Shown one piece after another: positions 7,813-16,184 of a stretch of DNA of 22,094 nucleotides. Both the position numbers and the translations under genes were made by a program. Location of the stretch: positions 1 to 22,094 of the forward strand of contig DHGC01000100.1 in NCBI GenBank assembly GCA_002402585.1, read 5' to 3'. Each line of letters begins with the position of its first letter. Position 1 is the first letter of the stretch. This DNA is from Erysipelotrichaceae bacterium UBA4808 (lineage in GTDB: Bacteria > Bacillota_I > Bacilli_A > Erysipelotrichales > Erysipelotrichaceae). The notes below the pieces were generated by a model. That model saw only the letters and a list, made by a program, of their open reading frames with translations. It was not told the DNA's origin and did no database searches.

Positions 7813-9018
7813 ATGGGAAATTGTATTGTTGCACAGAGCGGTGGACCAACTTCCGTCATCAACGCAACCTTAGCTGGTGTTGTCAAAGGCAACCAATTGA
7901 ATCCGATCTATAAGACGGTTTATGGTGGTTTGAATGGTATCGAAGGTATTTTAGAAGAACGTTTCGTGGACTTGACGAATATGAGTGAAGCGGATAACTA
8001 TATCCTGCGTCAGACACCTTCTAGTGCTTTAGGTTCATGTCGTTATAAATTGAAAAGAAGCAATGTGGCGGATTTTGAGAAACTATTCGCAATCTTAGAA
8101 AAATATGATATTGATACGATGTTCTACATCGGTGGTAATGACTCGATGGATACAGTCTATGCATTGAGTGAATACGCTGCTGCACACAACATCACCAATC
8201 GTCGTTTCGTCGGTTGTCCTAAAACTGTAGACAATGATTTGATGGTCACCGACCATTGCCCAGGGTATGCAAGCGCTGCGAAGTTCATTGCGACAACGGC
8301 TTTACAAACATGGTTGGATGTCAATGTCTACACACGTCAAGAAGTCTTCATTTTGGAAACAATGGGACGTGATGCAGGTTGGTTGGCTGCTTCCGCATGC
8401 TTGAGTGGCATCGTGGATTTAGTTGTATTACCAGAGATTCCATTTGATAAAGACGTGTTCTTGGGTGAAGTTCGTAAGTGCATCGCTGAAAAGAATAAGT
8501 GTTATGTCGTTGTGTCTGAAGGTGCACGTTATGCGGACGGGACTTACCTTGCGGCAGGCGAAGCGAAGAATGATGGTTTTGGTCATGCGGTCTTAGGTGG
8601 CGCTGCCAATGCAGTCAAGGATTTGATCTTGAGCTCAGGTGCTGCGAATCGTTGTAAAGTCCAAGATTTGAGTACGGCTCAACGATGCCATGCATCAGAA
8701 CAGTCTTTAGTGGATGTGGAAGAATCCTTCAAACTTGGGATGAGTGGTCATATGCGTAGTGCCGATCCTAAATTCACCGGTCAAATGGTGGGTGTACGTC
8801 GTAAAGAAGGCGAAGTTTATGATGTCGAGTATTTCGCGACAGCCGCAAGCAATGTGGCAAATCATGTCAAGAACTTCCCTGTTGAATGGGCATTGCCAAA
8901 CTACCGTGGTGTAACGGAAGAAGCCATTGCTTACATGAAACCATTGATTCAAGGTTCACCGGTTGTGACCTATAAAGATGGTGTTCCAGCTTACGTCAAA
9001 CCTTATTACTTTAAATAA
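7813..9018 (+). CDS. pfp: phosphofructokinase, PPi-dependent type
   Basis: The enzyme phosphorylates fructose 6-phosphate to fructose 1,6-bisphosphate. The phosphoryl donor can be read from two sites. The loop at 107-110 is GGND, with Asp110 where ATP enzymes have Gly. The substrate loop is PKTVDND (136-142), with Lys137 where ATP enzymes have Gly. Both changes mark pyrophosphate users. Asp140 is the catalytic base. GGP (10-12) and METMGRDAGW (around 179-188) are also family motifs. The length of 401 residues is longer than ATP-PfkA (about 320) and fits Pfp. The third loop residue is Asn109 rather than the usual Asp. PPi use would make the step reversible and save ATP. A terminator follows, ending the long gene run. 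Confidence 0.85.
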   Translation: MGNCIVAQSGGPTSVINATLAGVVKGNQLNPIYKTVYGGLNGIEGILEERFVDLTNMSEADNYILRQTPSSALGSCRYKLKRSNVADFEKLFAILEKYDIDTMFYIGGNDSMDTVYALSEYAAAHNITNRRFVGCPKTVDNDLMVTDHCPGYASAAKFIATTALQTWLDVNVYTRQEVFILETMGRDAGWLAASACLSGIVDLVVLPEIPFDKDVFLGEVRKCIAEKNKCYVVVSEGARYADGTYLAAGEAKNDGFGHAVLGGAANAVKDLILSSGAANRCKVQDLSTAQRCHASEQSLVDVEESFKLGMSGHMRSADPKFTGQMVGVRRKEGEVYDVEYFATAASNVANHVKNFPVEWALPNYRGVTEEAIAYMKPLIQGSPVVTYKDGVPAYVKPYYFK

Positions 9019-9021
9019 TCG

Positions 9022-9051
9022 AAGCCCGATGTCAAATCGGGTTTTCTTTTT
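9022..9051 (+). terminator. intrinsic terminator after pfp
   Basis: The arms AGCCCGAT and ATCGGGTT, the latter allowing one G-T pair, enclose a five-base GTCAA loop. They run into TTTTCTTTTT at 9042-9051. This is the first convincing terminator in the window, so the genes from tsaE to pfp may share transcripts. Confidence 0.9.
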
Positions 9052-9059
9052 GAGCTTTA

Positions 9060-9088
9060 TTGAATAAGAGGTTTGGGTTTGTTATGAT
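9060..9088 (+). promoter_or_regulatory. promoter of the MFS gene, giving a nearly leaderless mRNA
   Basis: TTGAAT (9060-9065), a 17-base spacer, then TATGAT (9083-9088) with an extended TG at 9080-9081. The -10 box ends only nine bases ahead of the start codon at 9098. Transcription should therefore begin about three bases before ATG, leaving no room for a ribosome binding site. Confidence 0.65.
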
Positions 9089-9097
9089 TGAAGAGCT

Positions 9098-10321
9098 ATG
9101 AAAACTACATTATGGACAAAGAACTTCTCGATCATTACCATTGGCACGATCATTTCCGCAATTGGTGGTGTCGGCCTCAACTTCGCCATAAGCGTTTTGA
9201 TTTATAATAAAACGAATTCCACCTTCTTGACCGCCATCTTTGCGGCTGTCTCCATGATTCCGAATTTTGTCTTACCTTTATTCATTGGTCCCTTCATTGA
9301 TAAGTTCCCAAGGCGTAAAATCATCTATACATCGGACTTCATCATGTCTGTCATGTTCTTTGTCATTGCCTTTGTGACACGCAATGGTTTCTTTAATTAC
9401 ACTTTTTATTTGATTGTTGCAGTAGTCCTAAGCATCAACGGTGTCATCTACAACATCACCTATGAAAGTTTTTTCCCTGAACTTATTCCAGAAGGGCAAA
9501 TTCAAAAGGGTTATGCAATCAGTTCTTTGATCTATCCTACGGTGAATACGATCATGTTTCCCATTGCGGCTTTGATTTTTGATCGTTATGGCGTTGCGTT
9601 CATCTTCCTGATGGAAGCGGTGTTGCTTCTGATTGCGGCAATATTCGAGACGCAAATCAAAATTGAAGAGAAAGCGGTCATCAAGCACCAGAACACGGAT
9701 CTTGGCTACAAATCCATGATTCGCGAAGGTTTGGCGTATCTTAAGTCAGAGAAAGGCTTGTTAAGTATCTTTGTGTTCTTTTTCTTTTTACAACTATCGG
9801 GTCAAGCCATGGACGTCTTGCTTTATCCCTTCTTTGAAAACCACCCCGATTTGAATATTACACAGTATGCCTTAGTCATTTCGTTTGTGACCGCAGGGCG
9901 TATGTTTGGAGGTCTGCTTCATTATGTAAGCAAGATTCCTGCAGAGAAACGCTTTGTGATTGCGGCCTTTGTGTACTTTAGTCTAAATTTCTTGAATGGT
10001 GCCTTATTGTTTATGGATTATACCATTATGTTGGGCATCCAATTCATCATTGGTATCCTTTCCATCAACTCCTATAACATTCGTATGTCTGCGGTCCAGA
10101 GTTATGTTCCTACTGAGAAACGCGGACGGGTCAATGGTTTGTTTCACATTCTGGTTACGATTGGTGTCTTGATTGGACGCTTGTTATCGGGTTATCTTGG
10201 TGAGTTCTTTGCATACCCAAATATCGTCTTGGTCATGAATGGCATTTCCTTACTTTCATTCATGTTCATCATATTGCGTAATCGTGTTGCAATTGCAAAT
10301 GTCTATAACCGTCAGATCTAG
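9098..10321 (+). CDS. MFS transporter, probable drug or metabolite exporter
   Basis: A 407-residue integral membrane protein with about 12 hydrophobic segments in two halves and a charged central loop near 185-215, as in the major facilitator superfamily. The loop after TM2 carries GPFIDKFPRRK at 64-74, a variant of MFS motif A (G-x3-D-R/K-x-x-R-R/K). Overall it resembles bacterial MFS exporters of the MFS_3 or macrolide-efflux type, but no substrate can be read from the sequence. The N-terminus (MKTTLWTKNF, then the first helix) is the usual shape, so the start at 9098 is trusted even though no ribosome binding site precedes it. The stop codon touches the AGGAGG of pepF, so both are probably co-transcribed. 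Confidence 0.82.
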   Translation: MKTTLWTKNFSIITIGTIISAIGGVGLNFAISVLIYNKTNSTFLTAIFAAVSMIPNFVLPLFIGPFIDKFPRRKIIYTSDFIMSVMFFVIAFVTRNGFFNYTFYLIVAVVLSINGVIYNITYESFFPELIPEGQIQKGYAISSLIYPTVNTIMFPIAALIFDRYGVAFIFLMEAVLLLIAAIFETQIKIEEKAVIKHQNTDLGYKSMIREGLAYLKSEKGLLSIFVFFFFLQLSGQAMDVLLYPFFENHPDLNITQYALVISFVTAGRMFGGLLHYVSKIPAEKRFVIAAFVYFSLNFLNGALLFMDYTIMLGIQFIIGILSINSYNIRMSAVQSYVPTEKRGRVNGLFHILVTIGVLIGRLLSGYLGEFFAYPNIVLVMNGISLLSFMFIILRNRVAIANVYNRQI

Positions 10322-10333
10322 GAGGTAAAAAGA

Positions 10334-12139
10334 ATGGCGAAGAAAATATTAAAGCGGTCAGAAGTTGATCCATCATTAACCTGGGATTTGAGTGCACTGT
10401 TTGTGGATGAAGCGTCATTTGATGCTTCTTTGGAACGTGTGCTCCCTTTAGCTGAGGCAATCCGTACGAACTTCAAAGGGAAGTTGACAGATGCCAATGC
10501 CATCAATGCGTGTGTGGATGCATTAAAAGAAATCACAGCTGTGATGACCTTGGTTGGGACTTATGCAAGCCTTAAGGTTTCTGAGGACCAAGGCAGTAGT
10601 TCTGATGTTCAACGCATGATCAAAGTCAGAGGCTTGTTTGCTCAAGTCGGTGGTTTGATTAGTTTCATCGACAACGAAGTCAGTGAACAATCGGTAGAAG
10701 TATTGAATGAAGCGATTAAGCAGAATGAAGGCAATGCGGATTACTTGAAAGATATCTTGCGTTTCAAAGCTCATCTGCTTCATCCGGAAGTCGAACAGGC
10801 TTTGGCAAAGCTCAGCCCTGTTTTGGATTCGTCCTACATCATTTACAATCAAGCGAAGCTCAGTGACTTGAAATTCCCGATGTTTGATGTGGAAGGGGAA
10901 GCGCATCCGATGAGCTTTACCCTTTTTGAAGGGGAGTGGGAATATGAGCCCAATGTCTTATTGAGAAGGGCTGCCTTTGATGCCTTCAGTAAGCAACTAG
11001 CGAATTATCAGAACACGATTGCGACGGCTTATCAAACCCAAGTCCAAAAAGAAAAATTAATTTCCACGATGCGTGGTTTTGATTCCGTCATCGATTATCT
11101 ACTGTTTGATCAAAAAGTAGATCGTGGAATGTATGATCGTCAGATTGATGTCATCATGAATGAATTGTCCAAACCGATGCGTAAATATGCGAAACTACTG
11201 CAACGTATCCATAAATTGGACAGAATGACCTTTGCGGACCTTAAAATTGCGGTTGATCCGGAGTTTGAGCCCGCCACAACGATTGCAGATGCCCAACAGA
11301 CGATCTTAGAGGGTTTAAGTGTGCTGGGTGAGGATTACCAAGCGATGCTTAAGCGTGCCTTTGCAGAGCGCTGGATTGACTATGTACAGAATGACGGAAA
11401 GAGTACCGGCGCATTCTGCAGTTCACCTTATGGTTCGCATCCCTTCATCCTGATCAGTTGGACCGAGCGCATGCGTGAATGTTTCGTCTTAGCCCATGAG
11501 TTGGGCCATGCAGGTCATTTCTACTTGGCCAACCAACACCAAAACATTCTAAATACACGTCCTTCACTCTACTTCATTGAATCACCATCCACCATGAACG
11601 AGATGTTGATGGCGAACCACTTGATGAAATCAAGTGATGATCCACGCATGAAACGTTGGGTCTTGGCTTCGATGGTCAGCCGTACCTATTATCATAACTT
11701 TGTCACACACTTGCTTGAAGCAGCGTACCAACGAGAAGTTTATCGTCGTATCGATGCGGGACAATCGGTTGTGGCTTCTACGCTCAATACACTCAAACGA
11801 GAAGTCCTTGAACGTTTCTGGGGCGAGGATGTTGAGATCAACGAAGGTGCTGAATTGACATGGATGCGCCAACCACACTACTATATGGGTCTCTATCCGT
11901 ATACCTATAGTGCGGGCTTGACGGTCGCAACTGTTGTTTCACAAAAACTGCTCAAAGATGAAAGCATGATTGGAAAATGGTTGGAGGTTCTAAAAGCAGG
12001 TGGAACCAAGACACCGCTCGAACTTGCCGCTATGGCCGATGTGGATATCAGCACGGACCAAGCATTACGTGATACCGTTGCCTTTATTGCGTCCATGATT
12101 GATGAAATCGAAGACTTAACGAATCAGATTGAAGCATAA
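10334..12139 (+). CDS. pepF: oligoendopeptidase F (M3 family zinc peptidase)
   Basis: A 601-residue cytoplasmic zinc endopeptidase that cuts peptides of roughly 7-17 residues. The zinc site is HELGH at residues 388-392, followed 24 residues later by ESPSTMNE, whose Glu416 is the expected third ligand. The preceding WTERMRECFVLAHELGH block and the helical N-terminal half (about 30-330, including the M3B N-terminal domain) match PepF. The C-terminal HYYMGLYPYTYSAGL region also matches, and its Tyr and His residues help bind substrate. There is no signal peptide. AGGAGG at 10321-10326 sets the start. Its position upstream of an Opp operon suggests it trims imported peptides; that link is an inference. 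A terminator lies directly after it. Confidence 0.95.
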   Translation: MAKKILKRSEVDPSLTWDLSALFVDEASFDASLERVLPLAEAIRTNFKGKLTDANAINACVDALKEITAVMTLVGTYASLKVSEDQGSSSDVQRMIKVRGLFAQVGGLISFIDNEVSEQSVEVLNEAIKQNEGNADYLKDILRFKAHLLHPEVEQALAKLSPVLDSSYIIYNQAKLSDLKFPMFDVEGEAHPMSFTLFEGEWEYEPNVLLRRAAFDAFSKQLANYQNTIATAYQTQVQKEKLISTMRGFDSVIDYLLFDQKVDRGMYDRQIDVIMNELSKPMRKYAKLLQRIHKLDRMTFADLKIAVDPEFEPATTIADAQQTILEGLSVLGEDYQAMLKRAFAERWIDYVQNDGKSTGAFCSSPYGSHPFILISWTERMRECFVLAHELGHAGHFYLANQHQNILNTRPSLYFIESPSTMNEMLMANHLMKSSDDPRMKRWVLASMVSRTYYHNFVTHLLEAAYQREVYRRIDAGQSVVASTLNTLKREVLERFWGEDVEINEGAELTWMRQPHYYMGLYPYTYSAGLTVATVVSQKLLKDESMIGKWLEVLKAGGTKTPLELAAMADVDISTDQALRDTVAFIASMIDEIEDLTNQIEA

Positions 12140-12142
12140 ACT

Positions 12143-12161
12143 AAGCCCTTATGGGCTTTTT
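12143..12161 (+). terminator. intrinsic terminator between pepF and the S9 peptidase
   Basis: A six-base-pair stem of AAGCCC and GGGCTT with a TTAT loop is followed by a T run (12157-12161). The next gene's ribosome binding site starts only four bases later, so no promoter fits between them. It could partly stop transcription, leaving the downstream gene to readthrough or to a promoter inside pepF. Confidence 0.75.
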
Positions 12162-12175
12162 CACAAGGAGGAATT

Positions 12176-14140
12176 ATGAAACAGTTACTGAATGATGATT
12201 GGATGAAACTGAAGTTCATTGGGAACCTTAAAACAAGTCCCAATCAGAAGGCATTTGCCTACAGTGTCGCTTCAACCAATCTGGATAAGAATCGCTATGA
12301 CACCAACATCCATGTCTTTGATGGTGATCGTCACTATCAGTTGACAGGCATGAATAAAGAAAGTGTGGCGATATGGTTAGATGATGAGACCATTCTCTTC
12401 TCATCTAAACGTCTTCAAGAAGATGTGAAAGGAACTCAAACCGACTTCTTTACCATCTCATTAAAAGGCGGTGAGGCACTTAAAACATTTACGGTCCCTT
12501 TGGCTGTAAGTGGGATTAAACGGCTTACCGAGGGTCAATATTTGATCACTGCATTGACGGATCTGCGTTATCCAAACGACTACAAAGCGAATGATAAACA
12601 ACGTGATGAGCGAGCCAAACAGCTGAAGGAGGATGCGTTCTTCACTGAAGTTGATGAGATTCCCTTCTATGCGAATGGTTCGGATTTCACGGTTTACCAA
12701 CGTATTCGTCTATTTCATTTCAATGTAAAAGATAATCGCTTAGTTCCCTTAACAGAACCAAGTTTCAGTGTAGATCAGTTTGAAATAGCCAATGATAAAC
12801 AAGCTGTTTATGTCTTGGGCCAGTCATTCAAACACGTTGCGGAATTAAACAGTAAGTTGATTCGAATTGATTTAGATACATTTGCAGTAGAGCAGTGTTC
12901 TAAGCAGAAGTTTCAAATTTATGGCTTCAAGTTACTCAATAATCAAATCATCCTTTATGGACATGATGGCAAACAGCTTGGATTAAATGAGAATGCTCGT
13001 TTTTATCGTGTAAATGATGGAAGATTTGGACTCATGTATGATCCATTCTATTCAATTGGAAATGCGATTGGCTCAGATATTCGCCTGAATGGCAGTGAAC
13101 TGGTACAAGTTCATGATGATCATTTGTATTTTACATTAACCGTTGAAGATCACTCGCGGTTGATGCGAATGAATACAGAAGGTGATGTGGAAATGGTATG
13201 GGAAGCACCGTGTTCTTTGGATGGGTATGCATTCGTTGCGAATAATGTCTATGTCATGGGTTTGTTCAATCAAGATGCACAGGATATTTATCAAATCAAT
13301 GGAAAAGAAATATTGCGTAATACAAGTTTCAATCAAGATGTATTCAAGGATGTTTATCGTGCAGAGCCTAAGAAGGTATCTGTGAAGTTCAAAACACATA
13401 CGGTGGATGGTTGGGTGTTGTTGCCCAAAGATTATAATGTGAATAATAACTATCCAGCAATCTTGGACATTCACGGTGGTCCTAAAACCGTTTATGGTCC
13501 CGTTTATTATCATGAGATGCAGGTTTGGGCGAATAAGGGGTATATCGTGTTGTTCTGTAATCCTAGAGGATCGGATGGAAAAGGCAATGCCTTCTCAGAC
13601 ATCCGTGGCAAGTATGGGACCATTGACTATGAGGACATCATGGCTTTTGTCGATAAAGTTATCGAAACTTATCCAATAGATATTCATAGAATTGGTGTGA
13701 CAGGGGGTTCATATGGAGGTTTCATGACCAATTGGATCATTGGTCATACGCAACGTTTTAAATGTGCCGCAACCCAACGTTCCATAAGCAATTGGTTGTC
13801 CTTTTACGGAACGTCCGATATTGGTTACTATTTTGCGACAGACCAGGGTGGAACAGGGTTTACGAAGGATAGTGACTTCAATAAGCTCTGGGATCATTCG
13901 CCTTTGAAGTACATATCAGACATGAAGACACCGACCTTGATCATCCATTCATCAAAAGATTATCGTTGTCCTGTGGAGCAGGGTTATCAGTTGTTTACAG
14001 CTCTAAAACACAATAAAGTCGCGAGTAAAATGGTCTTGTTTCATGAGGAAAATCACGATTTATCTCGATCAGGAAATCCCAAAGCTCGACAAAAACGTTT
14101 GATGGAAATCACGAATTGGATGGATAAATATCTACAATAG
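12176..14140 (+). CDS. S9 family serine peptidase (acylaminoacyl/prolyl-oligopeptidase type)
   Basis: A 654-residue cytoplasmic peptidase without a signal peptide. Residues about 1-395 show the repetitive beta-strand character of the S9 N-terminal propeller. Residues about 400-654 are an alpha/beta hydrolase: ILDIHGGP (431-438 region) supplies the oxyanion region, GGSYGG (510-515) carries the nucleophile Ser512, SSKDYRCP carries Asp595, and NHDLSRSGNP carries His627. The catalytic triad is therefore complete. It resembles the DPP4-like and acylaminoacyl peptidases that remove residues from short peptides. AAGGAGG at 12165-12171 sets the start. With PepF upstream and the Opp operon downstream, a role in using imported peptides is plausible but not shown. 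Confidence 0.9.
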   Translation: MKQLLNDDWMKLKFIGNLKTSPNQKAFAYSVASTNLDKNRYDTNIHVFDGDRHYQLTGMNKESVAIWLDDETILFSSKRLQEDVKGTQTDFFTISLKGGEALKTFTVPLAVSGIKRLTEGQYLITALTDLRYPNDYKANDKQRDERAKQLKEDAFFTEVDEIPFYANGSDFTVYQRIRLFHFNVKDNRLVPLTEPSFSVDQFEIANDKQAVYVLGQSFKHVAELNSKLIRIDLDTFAVEQCSKQKFQIYGFKLLNNQIILYGHDGKQLGLNENARFYRVNDGRFGLMYDPFYSIGNAIGSDIRLNGSELVQVHDDHLYFTLTVEDHSRLMRMNTEGDVEMVWEAPCSLDGYAFVANNVYVMGLFNQDAQDIYQINGKEILRNTSFNQDVFKDVYRAEPKKVSVKFKTHTVDGWVLLPKDYNVNNNYPAILDIHGGPKTVYGPVYYHEMQVWANKGYIVLFCNPRGSDGKGNAFSDIRGKYGTIDYEDIMAFVDKVIETYPIDIHRIGVTGGSYGGFMTNWIIGHTQRFKCAATQRSISNWLSFYGTSDIGYYFATDQGGTGFTKDSDFNKLWDHSPLKYISDMKTPTLIIHSSKDYRCPVEQGYQLFTALKHNKVASKMVLFHEENHDLSRSGNPKARQKRLMEITNWMDKYLQ

Positions 14141-14144
14141 ATCT

Positions 14145-14162
14145 GAAAACATTTTCATAAAT
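14145..14162 (+). promoter_or_regulatory. palindromic element shared with the second lipoprotein promoter
   Basis: GAAAACATTTTCATAAAT differs at one base from the element at 21658-21675. The first 12 bases form an inverted repeat (GAAAA, two bases, TTTTC). It begins 63 bases ahead of the oppA -35 box. A second inverted repeat, ATTTCA-N7-TGAAAT, is at 14172-14190. These may be regulator-binding sites; the regulator is unknown. Confidence 0.45.
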
Positions 14163-14207
14163 CACACAATTATTTCATCAAATGTGAAATTCCTGTGACA
14201 GCTTAGA

Positions 14208-14236
14208 TTGACACACTTGTTTTTAAAAATTATAAT
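14208..14236 (+). promoter_or_regulatory. oppA promoter, perfect sigma-A consensus
   Basis: TTGACA (14208-14213), a 17-base spacer and TATAAT (14231-14236) match the consensus exactly, which suggests strong expression. The start of transcription is expected near 14243. An inverted repeat AGTAC-ACA-GTACT at 14244-14256 falls at the very start of the mRNA and could be an operator or a small 5' hairpin. Confidence 0.85.
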
Positions 14237-14270
14237 AATACAAAGTACACAGTACTATGAGGAGGAGAAG

Positions 14271-16079
14271 ATGAAGAGAATTTTAATATTGCTTGCAATG
14301 GTTCTTCTTACAGTTTCTACCTTGACCGCATGTTCCACAACTGGTGGATCAACGGGTTCAGGTGAAGCTAAGGGAACATTCATTGTTGGTACGCCAAAGT
14401 TGAATGGCGACTTCGTTACTGGTTTCAGTAACAGTTCATACGACAATAGCGTAAGAACAATGCTTTGGGGCTTAAGCACCTATTCGACCACACCTGGTGG
14501 AGAGTTCGTTCTTGATGAAACCGTTGTTGAATCGGTTGAAACAAGCCTAGATGATGCAGGTAACAAAACATACACATTCAAATTGAATAGTGGCATGAAA
14601 TGGTCCGATGGTTCGGACATTACCGCTAAAGACTATGTATTCGATATCTTGTTTGCAGCTTCCCCAGAATGGCTAGAAGCTGGCAACACATCCACTCAAG
14701 GCGATTCCTTGTTGGGTTATGCAGCGTATCATGCTGGTGAAACCGAAGTCTTCGAAGGCGTTAAGCTTTTGGGCGACTTGGAGTTCTCCGTAACGATCGG
14801 TGCTGAATTCTTGCCTTACTTCTACGAAGTTGCTTACGCTGCATTTGGTCCATCACCAATGGCAGTTTGGGGTCCTGAATTGACAATCGGTGAAGATGGT
14901 TCCAGTTTAGTGGGCGACGTTGCTGCAGTTGCAGATCATGTTGCTACGACTGAACGGTTCGCACCTACCGTCGTTTCTGGTCCTTTCATGTTCGTATCCA
15001 ACGAAAATGACATCGTAACCTTAGCAGTCAACCCTAATTACCCTGGTGATTACCGTGGCGAAAAGGCTAAAGTTGCTGAAGTCATCGTTAAATACGTTGA
15101 TCCTACAACCGACGTTGACTTGGTCATCGCTGGTGACATCGACTTGGTAGCTGGTGTTGTTGAAGGCGCTAAGATCGAAAAAGCAAAAGCTTCTGATCAA
15201 GCTGATGTTGTTTCTTACAAACGTAATGGTTATGGTATGATCGCATTCGCGAATGACTTCGGTCCTACTGCTGATAATAAAGTACGTCAAGCTTTGGCAT
15301 ACTTAATCGATCGTAACACATTCTTGGTTAACATCTTGGGTGGTTATGGTACGACGGTTAACGGTGAATATGGTTTGAGTCAATGGATGTACAATGTACA
15401 AGCTGAAAAAGTTGAATCTTCATTAATCAACTACACATTCAATGTTGATAAAGCAAATGAATTATTAGATCAAACCGAATGGAAATTCGAAGCAGATGGC
15501 GTCACACCTTGGGATGCGACTAAAGCAGCGGATGGTTATTGGCGTTACAATGCAAACAAAGAAGTTTTGCAAATCAATCACTTGGGTACTACTGGTAACC
15601 AAATTACAGACTTAGTCGGTACTGAATGGCCTAAAGGCTTGAATCGTGCGGGTGTTAAGTTCACGATTGAATGGCAAGATTTCAATGCTTTGTTAGACAA
15701 CTACTACTATGGTTATGAATTGGATCCAGCAGAACGTAAATACCACAGCTTTAACTTAGCGACTGGCTTTACTGAAGTTTATGACCCTTATTACTCATAC
15801 CACAGTGATTTCTTAGGTACTTGGCAGAATGCTACGCAAACCAACGACAGTCTATTAGACTTCTTGATGGAAAAAATGCGTGGTTTGGATCCTGAAGATA
15901 AGGAAACGTATGCTGAATACTGGTTGGAATACCAAATCCGTTGGAATGAATTGTTGCCAGTATTACCAATTTACTCGAATGAATATTTTGATATCTTCAA
16001 TGCTCGCGTATCTGGTTTAAATACAACTCCAACTTATGGATGGGCTCGTGCAGTCTTAGACGTCACGGTTGCTGAATAA
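14271..16079 (+). CDS. oppA: oligopeptide ABC transporter substrate-binding lipoprotein
   Basis: This is the extracellular peptide receptor of the importer encoded downstream (family SBP_bac_5). The chosen start at 14271 is preceded by GGAGGAGA and gives a 602-residue protein. A lipoprotein signal follows: basic MKR, a hydrophobic stretch, then LTAC with Cys21 as the lipidated residue. A Ser/Thr/Gly-rich linker leads into the mature domain. Family features include the N-terminal lobe start (GTFIVGTPKLNGDF), the TYTFKLNSGMKWSDGSDITAKDYVFDI stretch near 100-125, and VRQALAYLIDRNTFL in the second lobe. An upstream TTG at 14208 is in frame but lies on the -35 box, so it cannot be the start. The gene uses a rather uniform codon set with many GGT and GCT codons, as expected for high expression. 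Confidence 0.93.
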   Translation: MKRILILLAMVLLTVSTLTACSTTGGSTGSGEAKGTFIVGTPKLNGDFVTGFSNSSYDNSVRTMLWGLSTYSTTPGGEFVLDETVVESVETSLDDAGNKTYTFKLNSGMKWSDGSDITAKDYVFDILFAASPEWLEAGNTSTQGDSLLGYAAYHAGETEVFEGVKLLGDLEFSVTIGAEFLPYFYEVAYAAFGPSPMAVWGPELTIGEDGSSLVGDVAAVADHVATTERFAPTVVSGPFMFVSNENDIVTLAVNPNYPGDYRGEKAKVAEVIVKYVDPTTDVDLVIAGDIDLVAGVVEGAKIEKAKASDQADVVSYKRNGYGMIAFANDFGPTADNKVRQALAYLIDRNTFLVNILGGYGTTVNGEYGLSQWMYNVQAEKVESSLINYTFNVDKANELLDQTEWKFEADGVTPWDATKAADGYWRYNANKEVLQINHLGTTGNQITDLVGTEWPKGLNRAGVKFTIEWQDFNALLDNYYYGYELDPAERKYHSFNLATGFTEVYDPYYSYHSDFLGTWQNATQTNDSLLDFLMEKMRGLDPEDKETYAEYWLEYQIRWNELLPVLPIYSNEYFDIFNARVSGLNTTPTYGWARAVLDVTVAE

Positions 16080-16117
16080 CAAACAGACATTTAGTATTTC
16101 AAATCATTCAAAATTAT

Positions 16118-16160
16118 GAGAAAATTAAAGGCGATGGGAAACTATCCCTTTAATTTTCTC
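16118..16160 (+). other. strong stem-loop between oppA and oppB
   Basis: GAGAAAATTAAAGG (16118-16131) pairs perfectly with CCTTTAATTTTCTC (16147-16160). A short inner stem (GATG with TATC, with one bulged C) closes the loop. No clean T run follows, so it is not a classic terminator. In known binding-protein operons such hairpins protect the upstream message and lower expression of the permease genes. That fits the need for more OppA than permease, and is an inference here. Confidence 0.75.
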
Positions 16161-16184
16161 TAATTTATAATAAAGGAGCATTCT

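Noticed and set aside
10523..10906. 127-codon minus-strand open frame opposite pepF
   Set aside because: It lies fully within pepF, whose conservation explains the open frame, and shows no protein features.
14163..14198. CRP-like TCACA and TGTGA half-sites ahead of oppA
   Set aside because: The half-sites do not have the six-base spacing or arrangement of a CRP/FNR palindrome, and short words like these are expected by chance in AT-rich DNA.
14208..14270. Longer oppA reading frame starting at TTG 14208
   Set aside because: The TTG is the -35 box of the promoter and cannot be in the mRNA. The start at 14271 has a strong ribosome binding site and gives a clean lipoprotein signal.
14257..14274. 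Tiny upstream frame (Met followed by four Arg) overlapping the oppA start
   Set aside because: The Arg codons are the ribosome binding site itself (AGGAGGAGA read in frame), and the frame has no ribosome binding site of its own.
16166..16171. TATAAT just ahead of oppB as a separate promoter
   Set aside because: No acceptable -35 box at 16-18 bases upstream, where the arm of the stem-loop lies instead. A processed transcript from the oppA promoter is simpler.
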